41,165 nucleotides of DNA from Desulfuromonadales bacterium (lineage in GTDB: Bacteria > Desulfobacterota > Desulfuromonadia > Desulfuromonadales > Syntrophotaleaceae): assembly GCA_013619105.1 (NCBI GenBank), contig JABXKU010000036.1, positions 1 through 41,165 on the forward strand, given 5' to 3'. The position numbers were made by a program, and so were the translations under genes. Shown one piece after another: positions 7,527 through 15,097 of the stretch. The first letter of the stretch is position 1. Each line of letters starts with the position of its first letter. The notes below the pieces were generated by a model. It was not told the DNA's origin. It made no database searches and worked only from the letters and a program-made list of their open reading frames with translations.

Positions 7527-8933
7527 ATGACCAAACGTCCCACTAGAAATAATCGCCCGTCCCGCCGAAAACCCCTGTCCACGGCTGAGGTCACGATCAG
7601 TCAACTCAATGACGAAGGGGTAGGAATCTGCCTCCACGAGGGCAAAGAATTGATGGTCGCCGGTGCTCTGGCTGGTGAAAAGGTTCTTGTCGCCATCGAA
7701 TACTCCGGTCAACGGCGCAGCATAGGCCAATTGCGCCGCGTGCTGAAAAGAAGCCCGTTACGCAGAACAGCCCCCTGTAAGCTGGCGGACCGTTGTCAGA
7801 GCTGTGCCCTGATCCATATGAATTACGGCGCCCAGCTCCGCTACAAACAAGCCCGACTGAAGCAGGCGTTGGCCGGCTACTCTGCGTTGAAAGATCTTCA
7901 GCCGCAGCCCATCTGGGGAGCCGAACAGCCCCTCGGCTACCGAACCAACGCCAAATTGGCTCTGAGCAAAGAGCGGGGCCAGGTCCAAATTGGCCTGTAC
8001 CGGCGCGGCACCCATCAAGTTGTCGACATCGAAGACTGCCCTCTTCACCACCCCCTGATTAACCAGATTGTCCGCGTGGTGAAAGACGAAATACAACGGC
8101 AAAAGATCTATATTTATGATCCTCAAACCCAACGAGGCCTGCTGCGCTACCTGCTGGTAAAGGTTAGTCCACAAACCGGCAAGGCCATGGTCACTTTTGT
8201 CTCTGCAGAGCGCAATTATCGGGAAATCACCCACCTGGCCAAATGGCTGACACGCAAACTGCCCGAGGTCATATCGGTCCATCAAAACATCAATGGGTCG
8301 ACGGGCAACGTCGTCATGGGCCGGGAAACCATTCGCATCATCGGGGTTCCTGACCTCATCGATCAAGTGGGAGATATCCGTCTGCGCATCTCACCGGCCT
8401 CCTTTTTTCAGGTTAACCATGAGCAGGCCGGTCGTATCTACGATCTGGTACGTCGCTGGGCCCATCTGGACAAAAGCCAGACGGCCCTCGACCTCTACTG
8501 TGGCATTGGCGGTATCGCCCTACATCTGGCCAAGGATGCGGGAGACGTTACCGGCATCGAAGTGGTGGAAGAGGCCGTACGTAACGCCAGTGAAAATGCG
8601 CGCATGAACTATCTATCCAATTGCCATTTCAGAGCCGGTGACAGCGCCGAATTGATCCACGACCTGGCCCCCGGCTGCATCGATGCAGCGGTGGTTAACC
8701 CCCCCCGTAGCGGCTGCCAAGCGGAAGTTCTCGAAGCCCTTGCCGGCTTAGCACCTGCCACCATCATTTATGTTTCCTGCAACCCCACGACCTTAGCCCG
8801 CGATCTTGATCTGCTGCTAACCAAAGGCTACACCGTCAACGACCTGCAGCCCGTGGACATGTTTCCCCAGACCGTCCACCTTGAAACCGTTGTACACCTG
8901 CAACGTAGTGCCTTACCAGCATCTACCGTCTAA
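7527..8933 (+). CDS. rlmD: 23S rRNA (uracil-C5)-methyltransferase RlmD/RumA type
   Basis: The protein has 468 aa. It begins with a basic tail and a TRAM RNA-binding domain (~16-75). The RumA-type 4Fe-4S ligands follow: C84-x5-C90-x2-C93 and C171. The SAM-binding motif is DLYCGIGGIALHLA. VVNPPRSGC and IYVSCNPTT hold the catalytic base region and nucleophile Cys418. The enzyme methylates a uridine of 23S rRNA at C5 with S-adenosylmethionine. RlmD versus the related RlmC or TrmA cannot be settled from sequence alone, but the intact cluster and TRAM domain favour RlmD/RumA. It is divergent from ispG and appears monocistronic. Confidence 0.92.
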   Translation: MTKRPTRNNRPSRRKPLSTAEVTISQLNDEGVGICLHEGKELMVAGALAGEKVLVAIEYSGQRRSIGQLRRVLKRSPLRRTAPCKLADRCQSCALIHMNYGAQLRYKQARLKQALAGYSALKDLQPQPIWGAEQPLGYRTNAKLALSKERGQVQIGLYRRGTHQVVDIEDCPLHHPLINQIVRVVKDEIQRQKIYIYDPQTQRGLLRYLLVKVSPQTGKAMVTFVSAERNYREITHLAKWLTRKLPEVISVHQNINGSTGNVVMGRETIRIIGVPDLIDQVGDIRLRISPASFFQVNHEQAGRIYDLVRRWAHLDKSQTALDLYCGIGGIALHLAKDAGDVTGIEVVEEAVRNASENARMNYLSNCHFRAGDSAELIHDLAPGCIDAAVVNPPRSGCQAEVLEALAGLAPATIIYVSCNPTTLARDLDLLLTKGYTVNDLQPVDMFPQTVHLETVVHLQRSALPASTV

Positions 8934-9013
8934 TTTGTTCTTGGCTGGGCATTACCCCGTCTGGCCCGCAAACTAAAAAAGATGCACCCGCTAAAAAGTT
9001 CATGATGGCTACG

Positions 9014-9117
9014 CAAAAATTTCGCCCTACAAGGCTTGGTGTTTTTTCAGGGGTGAGGCATACTTTTAGTATGTCGAGGTCCTGAAAAAACTCCGTAACG
9101 CAGCAGGGCGATTTTTG
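9014..9117. repeat. Intergenic palindromic repeat element, copy 1
   Basis: A 104-bp element bounded by CAAAAAT...ATTTTTG, with arms CGCCCT/AGGGCG just inside. Nested within are GTTTTTTCAGG/CCTGAAAAAAC and CATACT/AGTATG, so the whole can fold into a long hairpin. A related copy lies at 27728-27830. It resembles REP/MITE-type extragenic palindromes; no ORF is present. Confidence 0.75.
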
Positions 9118-9128
9118 TGCAACACCAA

Positions 9129-9161
9129 CAAAAAAGGCTCCACGGTAAACACCGTGGAGCC
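9129..9161 (-). terminator. Rho-independent terminator of the cold-shock gene
   Basis: Minus-strand hairpin with arms GGCTCCACGGT/ACCGTGGAGCC (9136-9161) and a T-run at 9130-9135. It follows the csp stop by about 30 bp. Confidence 0.92.
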
Positions 9162-9189
9162 TTGAAACTAAATGGTTAACAGGTCAGCC

Positions 9190-9390
9190 TTAAACCTTCG
9201 TCACATTGGCTGCCTGGGGACCTTTCTGTCCTTCGGTAACATCAAAGCTCACCCGCTCGCCTTCGGCCAGCGATTTAAATCCTTCGCTCTGAATGACCGA
9301 AAAATGTACAAACACATCGGGACCACCCTCCTGCTCGATAAACCCGAACCCCTTGGCATCATTAAACCACTTCACTACACCTTCCGCCAT
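9190..9390 (-). CDS. Cold-shock domain protein (CspA family)
   Basis: A 66-aa single OB-fold cold-shock protein starting [21 protein letters not shown]1 (KGFGFI) and RNP2 (VFVHFS) are intact, as is the usual ending [10 protein letters not shown]. Such proteins bind single-stranded RNA and DNA and melt mRNA structure. An upstream in-frame start would add 20 residues without similarity to the family. The ATG at 9390 with SD AAAGGAG is clearly right. The gene has a roughly 150-nt leader and its own terminator, as expected for a separately regulated csp gene. Confidence 0.97.
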   Translation of the reverse strand: MAEGVVKWFNDAKGFGFIEQEGGPDVFVHFSVIQSEGFKSLAEGERVSFDVTEGQKGPQAANVTKV

Positions 9391-9537
9391 CTCTCTACTC
9401 CTTTGTTTCGCAACTTGACCAAACGTACCGTTGCCCTGCGGCAACCTCAAAAAGACAAGCCAGCAGGAATTTCAACGACCGCTCAGGCAACCCATTGTTG
9501 CCGCCAGCCGTAGACACCATCGCCGCTTAATTCAAAC

Positions 9538-9566
9538 CTATTAACATAGGTTTCAGGGGAAATCAA
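9538..9566 (-). promoter_or_regulatory. Predicted promoter of the cold-shock gene, with a small inverted repeat
   Basis: Minus strand: TTGATT (9561-9566), 17-bp spacer, TAATAG (9538-9543). The -10 lies in a short inverted repeat CCTAT-4-ATAGG, which could be an operator. The transcript would have a leader of about 140 nt before the csp start. Confidence 0.45.
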
Positions 9567-9632
9567 GCGAACGGCCAGTTTTTAATGTTCAGGAGTATTA
9601 TTAACACTATGTTTGTTTTTAATAATAGGCCG

Positions 9633-11321
9633 TTATTTCACCAACAATCCTCCGATATAACGCGGGTCCATAGCTGTGGCGTCAAGACCACAGAACTCCT
9701 CATCCCAAATACTAAAACAAAAATCGCCAAAGCTTGCAGCTCCCGGTTCCAGAGATTCCAACCAAGACAGGGTCTGCTGGCGCAACGCTTCGGATAGACG
9801 ACCATTTTCGGTAACCATCCCATGCAGCACCGGCAGCTCCGATGAGGAGAGCGGAGCCGGCAAGAAGTCGCGGTCTAACACTCGATTGGCCAGCGCGGTA
9901 AGAAAGAAATCCGACAGGGTCAGCAGCTCAGCTTCATCAGCGACAACGCCATTCACCTCCAGCTCTTGTCGATGTGGCAATTCAAAGTCGAAACGCTCTT
10001 CAAACAAACGCCGTTGCACTTCCACTTCAGCCAACCGCTGCCGAGTTGCTTCCACCTGCCGCAGAGTAGAAAAGGGCAGTTCACCGGCCCGGGAAACACC
10101 ATCAAAGGCTATGCAATAACAGGGCATTTTCCCCTGCAGGGCCATTACCAGGGCTGCATAGGGACCATCCAGATAAGCACCGATAGCGGAGTCCAGAAGG
10201 CGCCGGGCCTCCTGTTGCAATCTCAAGGTGATATTATACCCAAGTCGAAACAAGCCCAGCAGATAAGTGCCATCGAAAACCTCTCGGGCCTTCTCCAGCG
10301 CACTGCCGCAGAGCTGTTCGAGGGCCACATTGAGACATCCGTACACCTTCTCCAGGGTCTCCTGCACAGCGGCACTGTCACCGACATCGATACCATCGGC
10401 AACCATCACCCGGTTGAGGAGAAAACTCAGGTCCCAAACACTGCTGGCGTCGATACCTGCGGCCAAAACCTCCGCCAGCAAATATTGTGAAGACATCGGC
10501 GTCAAAACAAAGCCAGGCGCTACCGGTCCCGGCTCGGGCAAAGTCGCCGGTCGAGAGTATTCATCTACATCGAAAGCGTCGACATCGAGTCGAGCATAGA
10601 CAGCTCTGGCATCCACAGGATCAGGAAAGCCATAGTCCAGAAGCCGGTTGCGCCGTTGCTGATAAACCTCTTCTTCGAGAACGGTGGGCAACTCACTACG
10701 CAAAGCTTCCAACAGTCGCCGACAAAAAATCTCATCCTGACAAAATAGCGCGCCGACCAAGGCATAAAGGGGTTTGGCCCGTTCCTCATCAGGGAATTCG
10801 AATTCATAGGGCATCACTCCGGAACCCGGTTCCTGATCGTCATCGCACAAATCTTCCGGCCCCTTAAGGACCCTAATCGACCGTTGCAGAATCAGCACCA
10901 GCAGGTCAAAGTCGAAACCGTGCAGACATGGCAATAGCTCTTCGGGGTCCGTTCCAATGGCGGCCAAAACCCAATCCAGCGATTTAGCGCCATCAATTTC
11001 GTCGCCCTTCCAACCATCGAGATCGACACAGACCACGACCTGCTCGGGACTAGCCATGGCGAGAAGGTCTTGTGAATCTTCGTAACCCAATTCTTTGACC
11101 AGCAGAAAAAGGTCCTGAGGCGGCAAGAGCTGCAGCAATTGCTGGCCGTCGGTCGCATCGAGCAACAGATCGTATTTGGCCCGGCCCTGGGCTCCATGGA
11201 CCATGACCAACCGTTCTTCGGCCGACAGGGCATTGAATTCCTTAGCGGCAATAGCGCGGGATCGTCCACGTAAGGCCAGCGGCCCCTTTCTTTTTTCGCC
11301 AGGCAGCTCAAGCTTGCTCAT
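9633..11321 (-). CDS. DUF6178 family protein of unknown function
   Basis: A soluble acidic protein of 562 aa, rich in Leu, Asp and Glu, with no signal peptide, membrane span or known catalytic motif. The N-terminal third contains paired segments (LLLDATDGQQLLQLLPPQDLF; LLAMASPEQVVVCVDLDGWKG) that resemble the DUF6178 proteins of Geobacter and Desulfuromonas relatives. I chose the ATG at 11321 (MSKLELPGEK) because AGGAG lies 11 nt upstream. The longer reading from 11396 would begin inside the predicted promoter. The gene stands alone between csp and the divergent porin gene. Function unknown; family membership is from memory of the Desulfuromonadales set. Confidence 0.8.
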   Translation of the reverse strand: MSKLELPGEKRKGPLALRGRSRAIAAKEFNALSAEERLVMVHGAQGRAKYDLLLDATDGQQLLQLLPPQDLFLLVKELGYEDSQDLLAMASPEQVVVCVDLDGWKGDEIDGAKSLDWVLAAIGTDPEELLPCLHGFDFDLLVLILQRSIRVLKGPEDLCDDDQEPGSGVMPYEFEFPDEERAKPLYALVGALFCQDEIFCRRLLEALRSELPTVLEEEVYQQRRNRLLDYGFPDPVDARAVYARLDVDAFDVDEYSRPATLPEPGPVAPGFVLTPMSSQYLLAEVLAAGIDASSVWDLSFLLNRVMVADGIDVGDSAAVQETLEKVYGCLNVALEQLCGSALEKAREVFDGTYLLGLFRLGYNITLRLQQEARRLLDSAIGAYLDGPYAALVMALQGKMPCYCIAFDGVSRAGELPFSTLRQVEATRQRLAEVEVQRRLFEERFDFELPHRQELEVNGVVADEAELLTLSDFFLTALANRVLDRDFLPAPLSSSELPVLHGMVTENGRLSEALRQQTLSWLESLEPGAASFGDFCFSIWDEEFCGLDATAMDPRYIGGLLVK

Positions 11322-11367
11322 AAATTGATAAACTCCTAAGGTGTCGTTGTTTTTTCCATAATCGAAC

Positions 11368-11396
11368 AATGTAATGCACAGGCTTGTTCCGGTCAA
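11368..11396 (-). promoter_or_regulatory. Predicted sigma-70 promoter of the DUF6178 gene
   Basis: Minus strand: TTGACC (11391-11396), 17-bp spacer, TACATT (11368-11373), about 45 bp before the ATG at 11321. Confidence 0.55.
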
Positions 11397-11624
11397 GCAG
11401 GATCACAGCTGGCCTCGCGCCAGCGCTTGCCGGCAGGTCGGCCGCTCTGCCCTGCTGCAAACAGCCGTCGACTGGTCCCTGTCCGTCAACTTGAATCAGC
11501 AGCTCTGCTACGCCTTCAATCGGGGCAGTAGCCCGAGGGGCCTTTCACCGGAGCCGCACAGTGAATTTGGTTCTGCAGCTGATGGCGGTGGTATTTTCCT
11601 GACCTTCTTTTTCTAAAATTTCCT

Positions 11625-11652
11625 TTGCACAACGCTATGAAACTGATAAAAT
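11625..11652 (+). promoter_or_regulatory. Predicted sigma-70 promoter of the OmpA/OprF-type porin
   Basis: TTGCAC (11625-11630), 16-bp spacer, TAAAAT (11647-11652), 54 bp before the ATG. It overlaps the upstream in-frame TTG, which supports the later start. Confidence 0.5.
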
Positions 11653-11705
11653 TTACATTCTTGTTGTGCCTATTTGAGGTGGTGGTTTTACTGAAGGAGT
11701 CTCCC

Positions 11706-12989
11706 ATGAAAACATTGAAAAGCTCATTGGCCAGGACCTTTGCTGTTCTGCTCTGCTCTGCTTTTCTTTGCGTCACGGGTCATGCCGCCAACCGGTCCGA
11801 CAGCTTCAGCCTGTCGCCCATGATCGGCGGTTATATCTTCGAGGGCGATCAGGATCTCGACGACGCCCTGACCTACAGCCTAGGCTTGGGGTACAACCTG
11901 ACCGACACCTGGGGCACAGAGTTTGTACTCAACTATTTCGACGCTAACGCTGGCAACAGCAGCGGCTCCGACGTCGCCGGCTTGGTCTATCGCCTCGACA
12001 CCCTCTACCACTTCATGCCCAACAGCGCCCTGGTCCCCTATATCGCCGGCGGCCTTGGCGGCATGTCACTCGACCCGGACAATGGCAAATCGGACACCAA
12101 CTTTCTGGTCGATTACGGCGTCGGCCTCAAGTACTTCTTTACCGACGACCTGGCCTTGCGCGGCGACGTACGCCATATTCTTGCCTTTGGTGACCCGGAA
12201 AATAATTTTACCTATACCGCCGGCTTAACCTACCTGATGGGCGGAAAATCCAAGGAAGCCCCCAAGCCCCTTTCTCCCATCGACAGTGATGGAGACGGGG
12301 TAACGGACATTCATGATCTTTGCGCCGACACCCCAGCAGGCATGGGCGTCGATGGAGCCGGCTGTCCGCTGGACACCGATGGCGACGGTGCTTATGACGA
12401 TCTCGACCAGTGCCCCGACACCCCCGCAGGAGTGGCTGCGAACACCATCGGCTGCCCCTTGGATAGCGATAGTGACGGCGTCTACGACTACCTCGATGAA
12501 TGCCCTGGAACCCCGAGCGGATTGGCCGTGGACGACAAGGGCTGCCCTCTGGACAGTGACGGAGACGGCGTTTACGATGACAACGATTTGTGTCCCGACA
12601 CCCCGGCCGGTTTAATGGTGGATGACCAGGGCTGCCCCCTCTCCATCACTCTCTCCATTGAGTTCGATGTCGATCAATCCGACATCAAACCCAGCTACCA
12701 CGACGAACTGGCCAAGGGCGCGGCCTTTATTCACAAATACTCCAACCAAAAAATCCTCGTCGCCGGCCATACCGATTCTACCGGCAATGAACCCTACAAC
12801 GAGGCTCTCTCCCAGCGCAGGGCCGAAAGTGTGCGCGCCTACCTGGTGGAGAACTTCAAGTTGGATGCGGACAAACTTTTCGCTCGCGGCTTCGGCGAAA
12901 AGGCCCCCATTGCCAGCAACGACACCATCACCGGCCGGCAACGCAACCGGCGAGTGGAACTTTCGTGCTGCGCGATTGCCCCCGAATAA
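11706..12989 (+). CDS. OprF/OmpA-type outer-membrane protein with thrombospondin-3 repeats
   Basis: A 427-aa protein. A signal peptide (basic MKTLKSSLAR, hydrophobic core, cleavage near GHA) leads into an eight-strand barrel (~28-185) with alternating aromatic strands (YSLGLGYNLTDTWGTEF; LRGDVRHILAF). Four calcium-binding TSP3-type repeats follow (~192-310), each with D-x-D-x-D-G-V-x-D and a CPDTPAG-like end. The C-terminal OmpA domain (~315-427) contains GHTDSTGNEPYNEALS and RRVEL for peptidoglycan binding. Such proteins tie the outer membrane to the wall and form small pores. The start at 11706 has AGGAG 7 nt upstream. A terminator follows directly. Confidence 0.94.
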   Translation: MKTLKSSLARTFAVLLCSAFLCVTGHAANRSDSFSLSPMIGGYIFEGDQDLDDALTYSLGLGYNLTDTWGTEFVLNYFDANAGNSSGSDVAGLVYRLDTLYHFMPNSALVPYIAGGLGGMSLDPDNGKSDTNFLVDYGVGLKYFFTDDLALRGDVRHILAFGDPENNFTYTAGLTYLMGGKSKEAPKPLSPIDSDGDGVTDIHDLCADTPAGMGVDGAGCPLDTDGDGAYDDLDQCPDTPAGVAANTIGCPLDSDSDGVYDYLDECPGTPSGLAVDDKGCPLDSDGDGVYDDNDLCPDTPAGLMVDDQGCPLSITLSIEFDVDQSDIKPSYHDELAKGAAFIHKYSNQKILVAGHTDSTGNEPYNEALSQRRAESVRAYLVENFKLDADKLFARGFGEKAPIASNDTITGRQRNRRVELSCCAIAPE

Positions 12990-13014
12990 AGCCCACCTTC
13001 ATAGCGTAACAACT

Positions 13015-13044
13015 AAAAGGCCGGACATTTGTCCGGCCTTTTTC
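13015..13044 (+). terminator. Rho-independent terminator of the OmpA-type gene
   Basis: Hairpin GGCCGGAC/GTCCGGCC (13019-13038) flanked by AAAA and a T-run at 13039-13043. Confidence 0.93.
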
Positions 13045-13302
13045 TTTGTATCTGAGCCAATGTCTACTTACGCTGGCACCACCAAGACAAGAACGAAACC
13101 TTCAACTTCTAGAATTCAGTCCGCAACAAGTAACCAACGCCGCCCGTTCCCTTGTGCGAACTTTGCCTTATCGAGCCTGCATACCTTGGGCCGCGAATGG
13201 CGCCACACCATCTATAGCGAGGCACCCTTGCCTACAAAAATCTGTCAGCCAAGCGACTACAGCCCGACATTCTAACACCAATATACGACTATATCAGGAA
13301 AC

Positions 13303-13335
13303 AAAAAAGGGCCTGCCGAGGCAGACCCTTTTTTG
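13303..13335 (-). terminator. Rho-independent terminator of the OmpW-type gene
   Basis: A hairpin with arms close to AAAAAAGGGYCTGCC and its complement, with T-runs on both sides. It lies about 20 bp beyond the OmpW-type stop codon and could work in both directions. Confidence 0.9.
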
Positions 13336-13354
13336 GTGCTTCTATGACTTGTTC

Positions 13355-13987
13355 TTAGAACCGGTACTTGAACCCAACATTGTAGCTCCAGATCTTAATG
13401 TCAAGATCTTGGTTCATGGCCACACCAGAAATATCAATTTCAGTCTCATTATGGAGATACATGATATCGATATTAGCATACAGGTTTTCAGTGACCTTGA
13501 TGTCGGCGCCAATCTTGGCGGCCAAACCAAAGCTGGAATCGATATGAGTGCTATAATCGGTTCCAGTGATATTGATTTTTTCATCCCAAGCCAAAACCCA
13601 GTCAACACCAAGACCAACATAGGGGCTGATTTTAGCGTTCGGAATCGGGTGATATTTAAGGTGCAAAGAAGGAGGAAGCAACCAAGCCGAACCACCACTG
13701 AGCTTGTTGTCGTTAAGCTGAATGTCGACATGGGCAATAGCGGCCACCAATTCGGTGCTGAAGTTAGGGGTGAAGAAGTATTCCACGGTCAAACCACCCG
13801 TCATAGTGTCTTCGGCACTCACGAGTCCATTGATATTTTCATCGAGGTCCGGGTCGAGGTACATAATCTGAGTACCAACGCTCCAGCGTTGAAAATCTTC
13901 AGTTGCCATGGCGGTGGACACCATGGAGAAAGCGAATACTACAGCGCAGAGTGCGCCAACCAATACTGCCAGTTTGCTTCGGTTCAC
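13355..13987 (-). CDS. OmpW-family outer-membrane beta-barrel protein
   Basis: The 210-aa protein has a signal peptide (MNRSKLAVLVGALCAVVFAF, cleavage near AMA) and alternating strands typical of a small barrel. SLHLKYHPIPNAKISPYVGLGVDW matches the conserved OmpW turn in pattern, and it ends in Phe (FKYRF), the usual sorting signal. OmpW proteins form narrow hydrophobic channels. The start codon is GTG at 13987: the overlapping ATG would hit a stop immediately, and GGGAGG lies 5 nt upstream of the GTG. It is a single gene with its own promoter and terminator. Confidence 0.9.
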   Translation of the reverse strand: MNRSKLAVLVGALCAVVFAFSMVSTAMATEDFQRWSVGTQIMYLDPDLDENINGLVSAEDTMTGGLTVEYFFTPNFSTELVAAIAHVDIQLNDNKLSGGSAWLLPPSLHLKYHPIPNAKISPYVGLGVDWVLAWDEKINITGTDYSTHIDSSFGLAAKIGADIKVTENLYANIDIMYLHNETEIDISGVAMNQDLDIKIWSYNVGFKYRF

Positions 13988-14015
13988 ATTAACCTCCCAA
14001 AAACAACCATAGAGG

Positions 14016-14045
14016 CTAATAGCAGTTTTATCGGTGGCCTGTCAA
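14016..14045 (-). promoter_or_regulatory. Predicted promoter of the OmpW-type gene with a direct repeat
   Basis: Minus strand: TTGACA (14040-14045), 18-bp spacer, TATTAG (14016-14021). The -35 region sits in TTGACAGGCC, which recurs exactly 20 bp further upstream (14056-14065). Confidence 0.5.
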
Positions 14046-14136
14046 CCCTTTACAGGGCCTGTCAAACCAATGATGAACAACGAAAAACAGCAGACACCGA
14101 CCCACTAGCAGAACGCTTTTCCATAAGAGCCTAAAC

Positions 14137-14973
14137 TCATTTAACTTTTTCGTTTACGATCAAATCGAACTCGGCCCACACCGGACAATGATCCGATGGA
14201 CGCTCCATGGCACGAATATGGTCATCGATGCCGACACCACTGCAGCAAGCTACCAAAGATTGACTGGCCAACAAGAGATCGATACGCAAACCACGTTTGG
14301 GCTCCCGGTCGAATCCGCGGCTACGATAGTCGAACCAACTGAAGCCGTCGTCCACTAAAGGATTTCTTGCACGGAAGGTATCGACCAGCCCCCACTCCTG
14401 AAGCCCTTGCAGCCACTGGCGCTCTTCTGGCAGGAAACAACACTTACCGGTTCGCAGCCAGCGCTTAGCGTTATCGACCCCGATGCCAACATCGAGATCG
14501 TGCGGGGCCACGTTAAGATCCCCCATCACCACCAACCGGTCAGCCGGACTAAAGCGCTGCTGCAGAAAATCGAGCAGTTTCGCATAAAAGCGTTCCTTGG
14601 CGGGAAACTTGGTGGCGTGACTGCGACTTTCGCCCTGGGGAAAATATCCATTAATGACCCACAGCTTGCCGCCGTCAGCCAAAGCAAAGGAGGCCGTCAG
14701 CAATCGACGCTGGGCATCTTCATTGTCATCCGGAAAGCCCTTTTGCACTTCCAGTGGCTCACAGCGAGACATCAGGGCCACACCGTAGTGGCCCTTCTGG
14801 CCGTGATACTGGACCCGGTAGCCAAGCTCCTGTACGGCAGCCAGAGGAAAGTCGGCATCCTGCGCTTTGGTTTCCTGCAGGCCGATAATATCGGGCCGAT
14901 GCTGCTCGACCAGCTCTTGCAGCTGATGCAGCCGAGCACGAATACCGTTAACATTGAAGGACACGATTTTCAC
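14137..14973 (-). CDS. xthA: Exodeoxyribonuclease III (AP endonuclease, XthA family)
   Basis: The protein has 278 aa. It opens with [25 protein letters not shown] holds the metal-binding Glu, [18 protein letters not shown] and a DLLLAS segment follow, and it ends with the catalytic [10 protein letters not shown]. The enzyme cuts DNA at abasic sites and degrades 3' ends during base-excision repair. Full length and all key motifs are present. It lies about 100 bp downstream of recQ on the same strand, with a hairpin between them. Confidence 0.95.
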   Translation of the reverse strand: MKIVSFNVNGIRARLHQLQELVEQHRPDIIGLQETKAQDADFPLAAVQELGYRVQYHGQKGHYGVALMSRCEPLEVQKGFPDDNEDAQRRLLTASFALADGGKLWVINGYFPQGESRSHATKFPAKERFYAKLLDFLQQRFSPADRLVVMGDLNVAPHDLDVGIGVDNAKRWLRTGKCCFLPEERQWLQGLQEWGLVDTFRARNPLVDDGFSWFDYRSRGFDREPKRGLRIDLLLASQSLVACCSGVGIDDHIRAMERPSDHCPVWAEFDLIVNEKVK

Positions 14974-15048
14974 TATAAGGCTCCTCTGATCACTCTAGCT
15001 AGTTTTCATCCGGAAACGGCTCTTTTCCCCAATCTCGGCGTCAATCCG

Positions 15049-15097
15049 CGCCCTTGCGTGTGCGGCGTAAACAGCTACGCCTCCGTGCAAGCGCTTA
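15049..15097 (-). repeat. Imperfect hairpin overlapping the 3' end of recQ
   Basis: On the minus strand GCGCTTGC...AGGCGTA pairs with TACGCC...GCAAGGGCGC around a short loop. It covers the last codons and the stop of recQ. No T-run follows, so it is more likely an extragenic-palindrome type repeat or mRNA-stabilising stem than an intrinsic terminator. Confidence 0.55.

Larger units (their letters stand above)
11322..11705. other. Intergenic region between DUF6178 gene and porin gene
   Basis: It holds the two divergent promoters listed separately. The ~230 bp between them is GC-rich with no convincing ORF. Confidence 0.6.
12990..13354. other. Intergenic region between two convergent outer-membrane genes
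   Basis: It holds the two terminators listed separately. The ~250 bp between them (13046-13300) contains no convincing gene, RNA or repeat. Confidence 0.6.
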
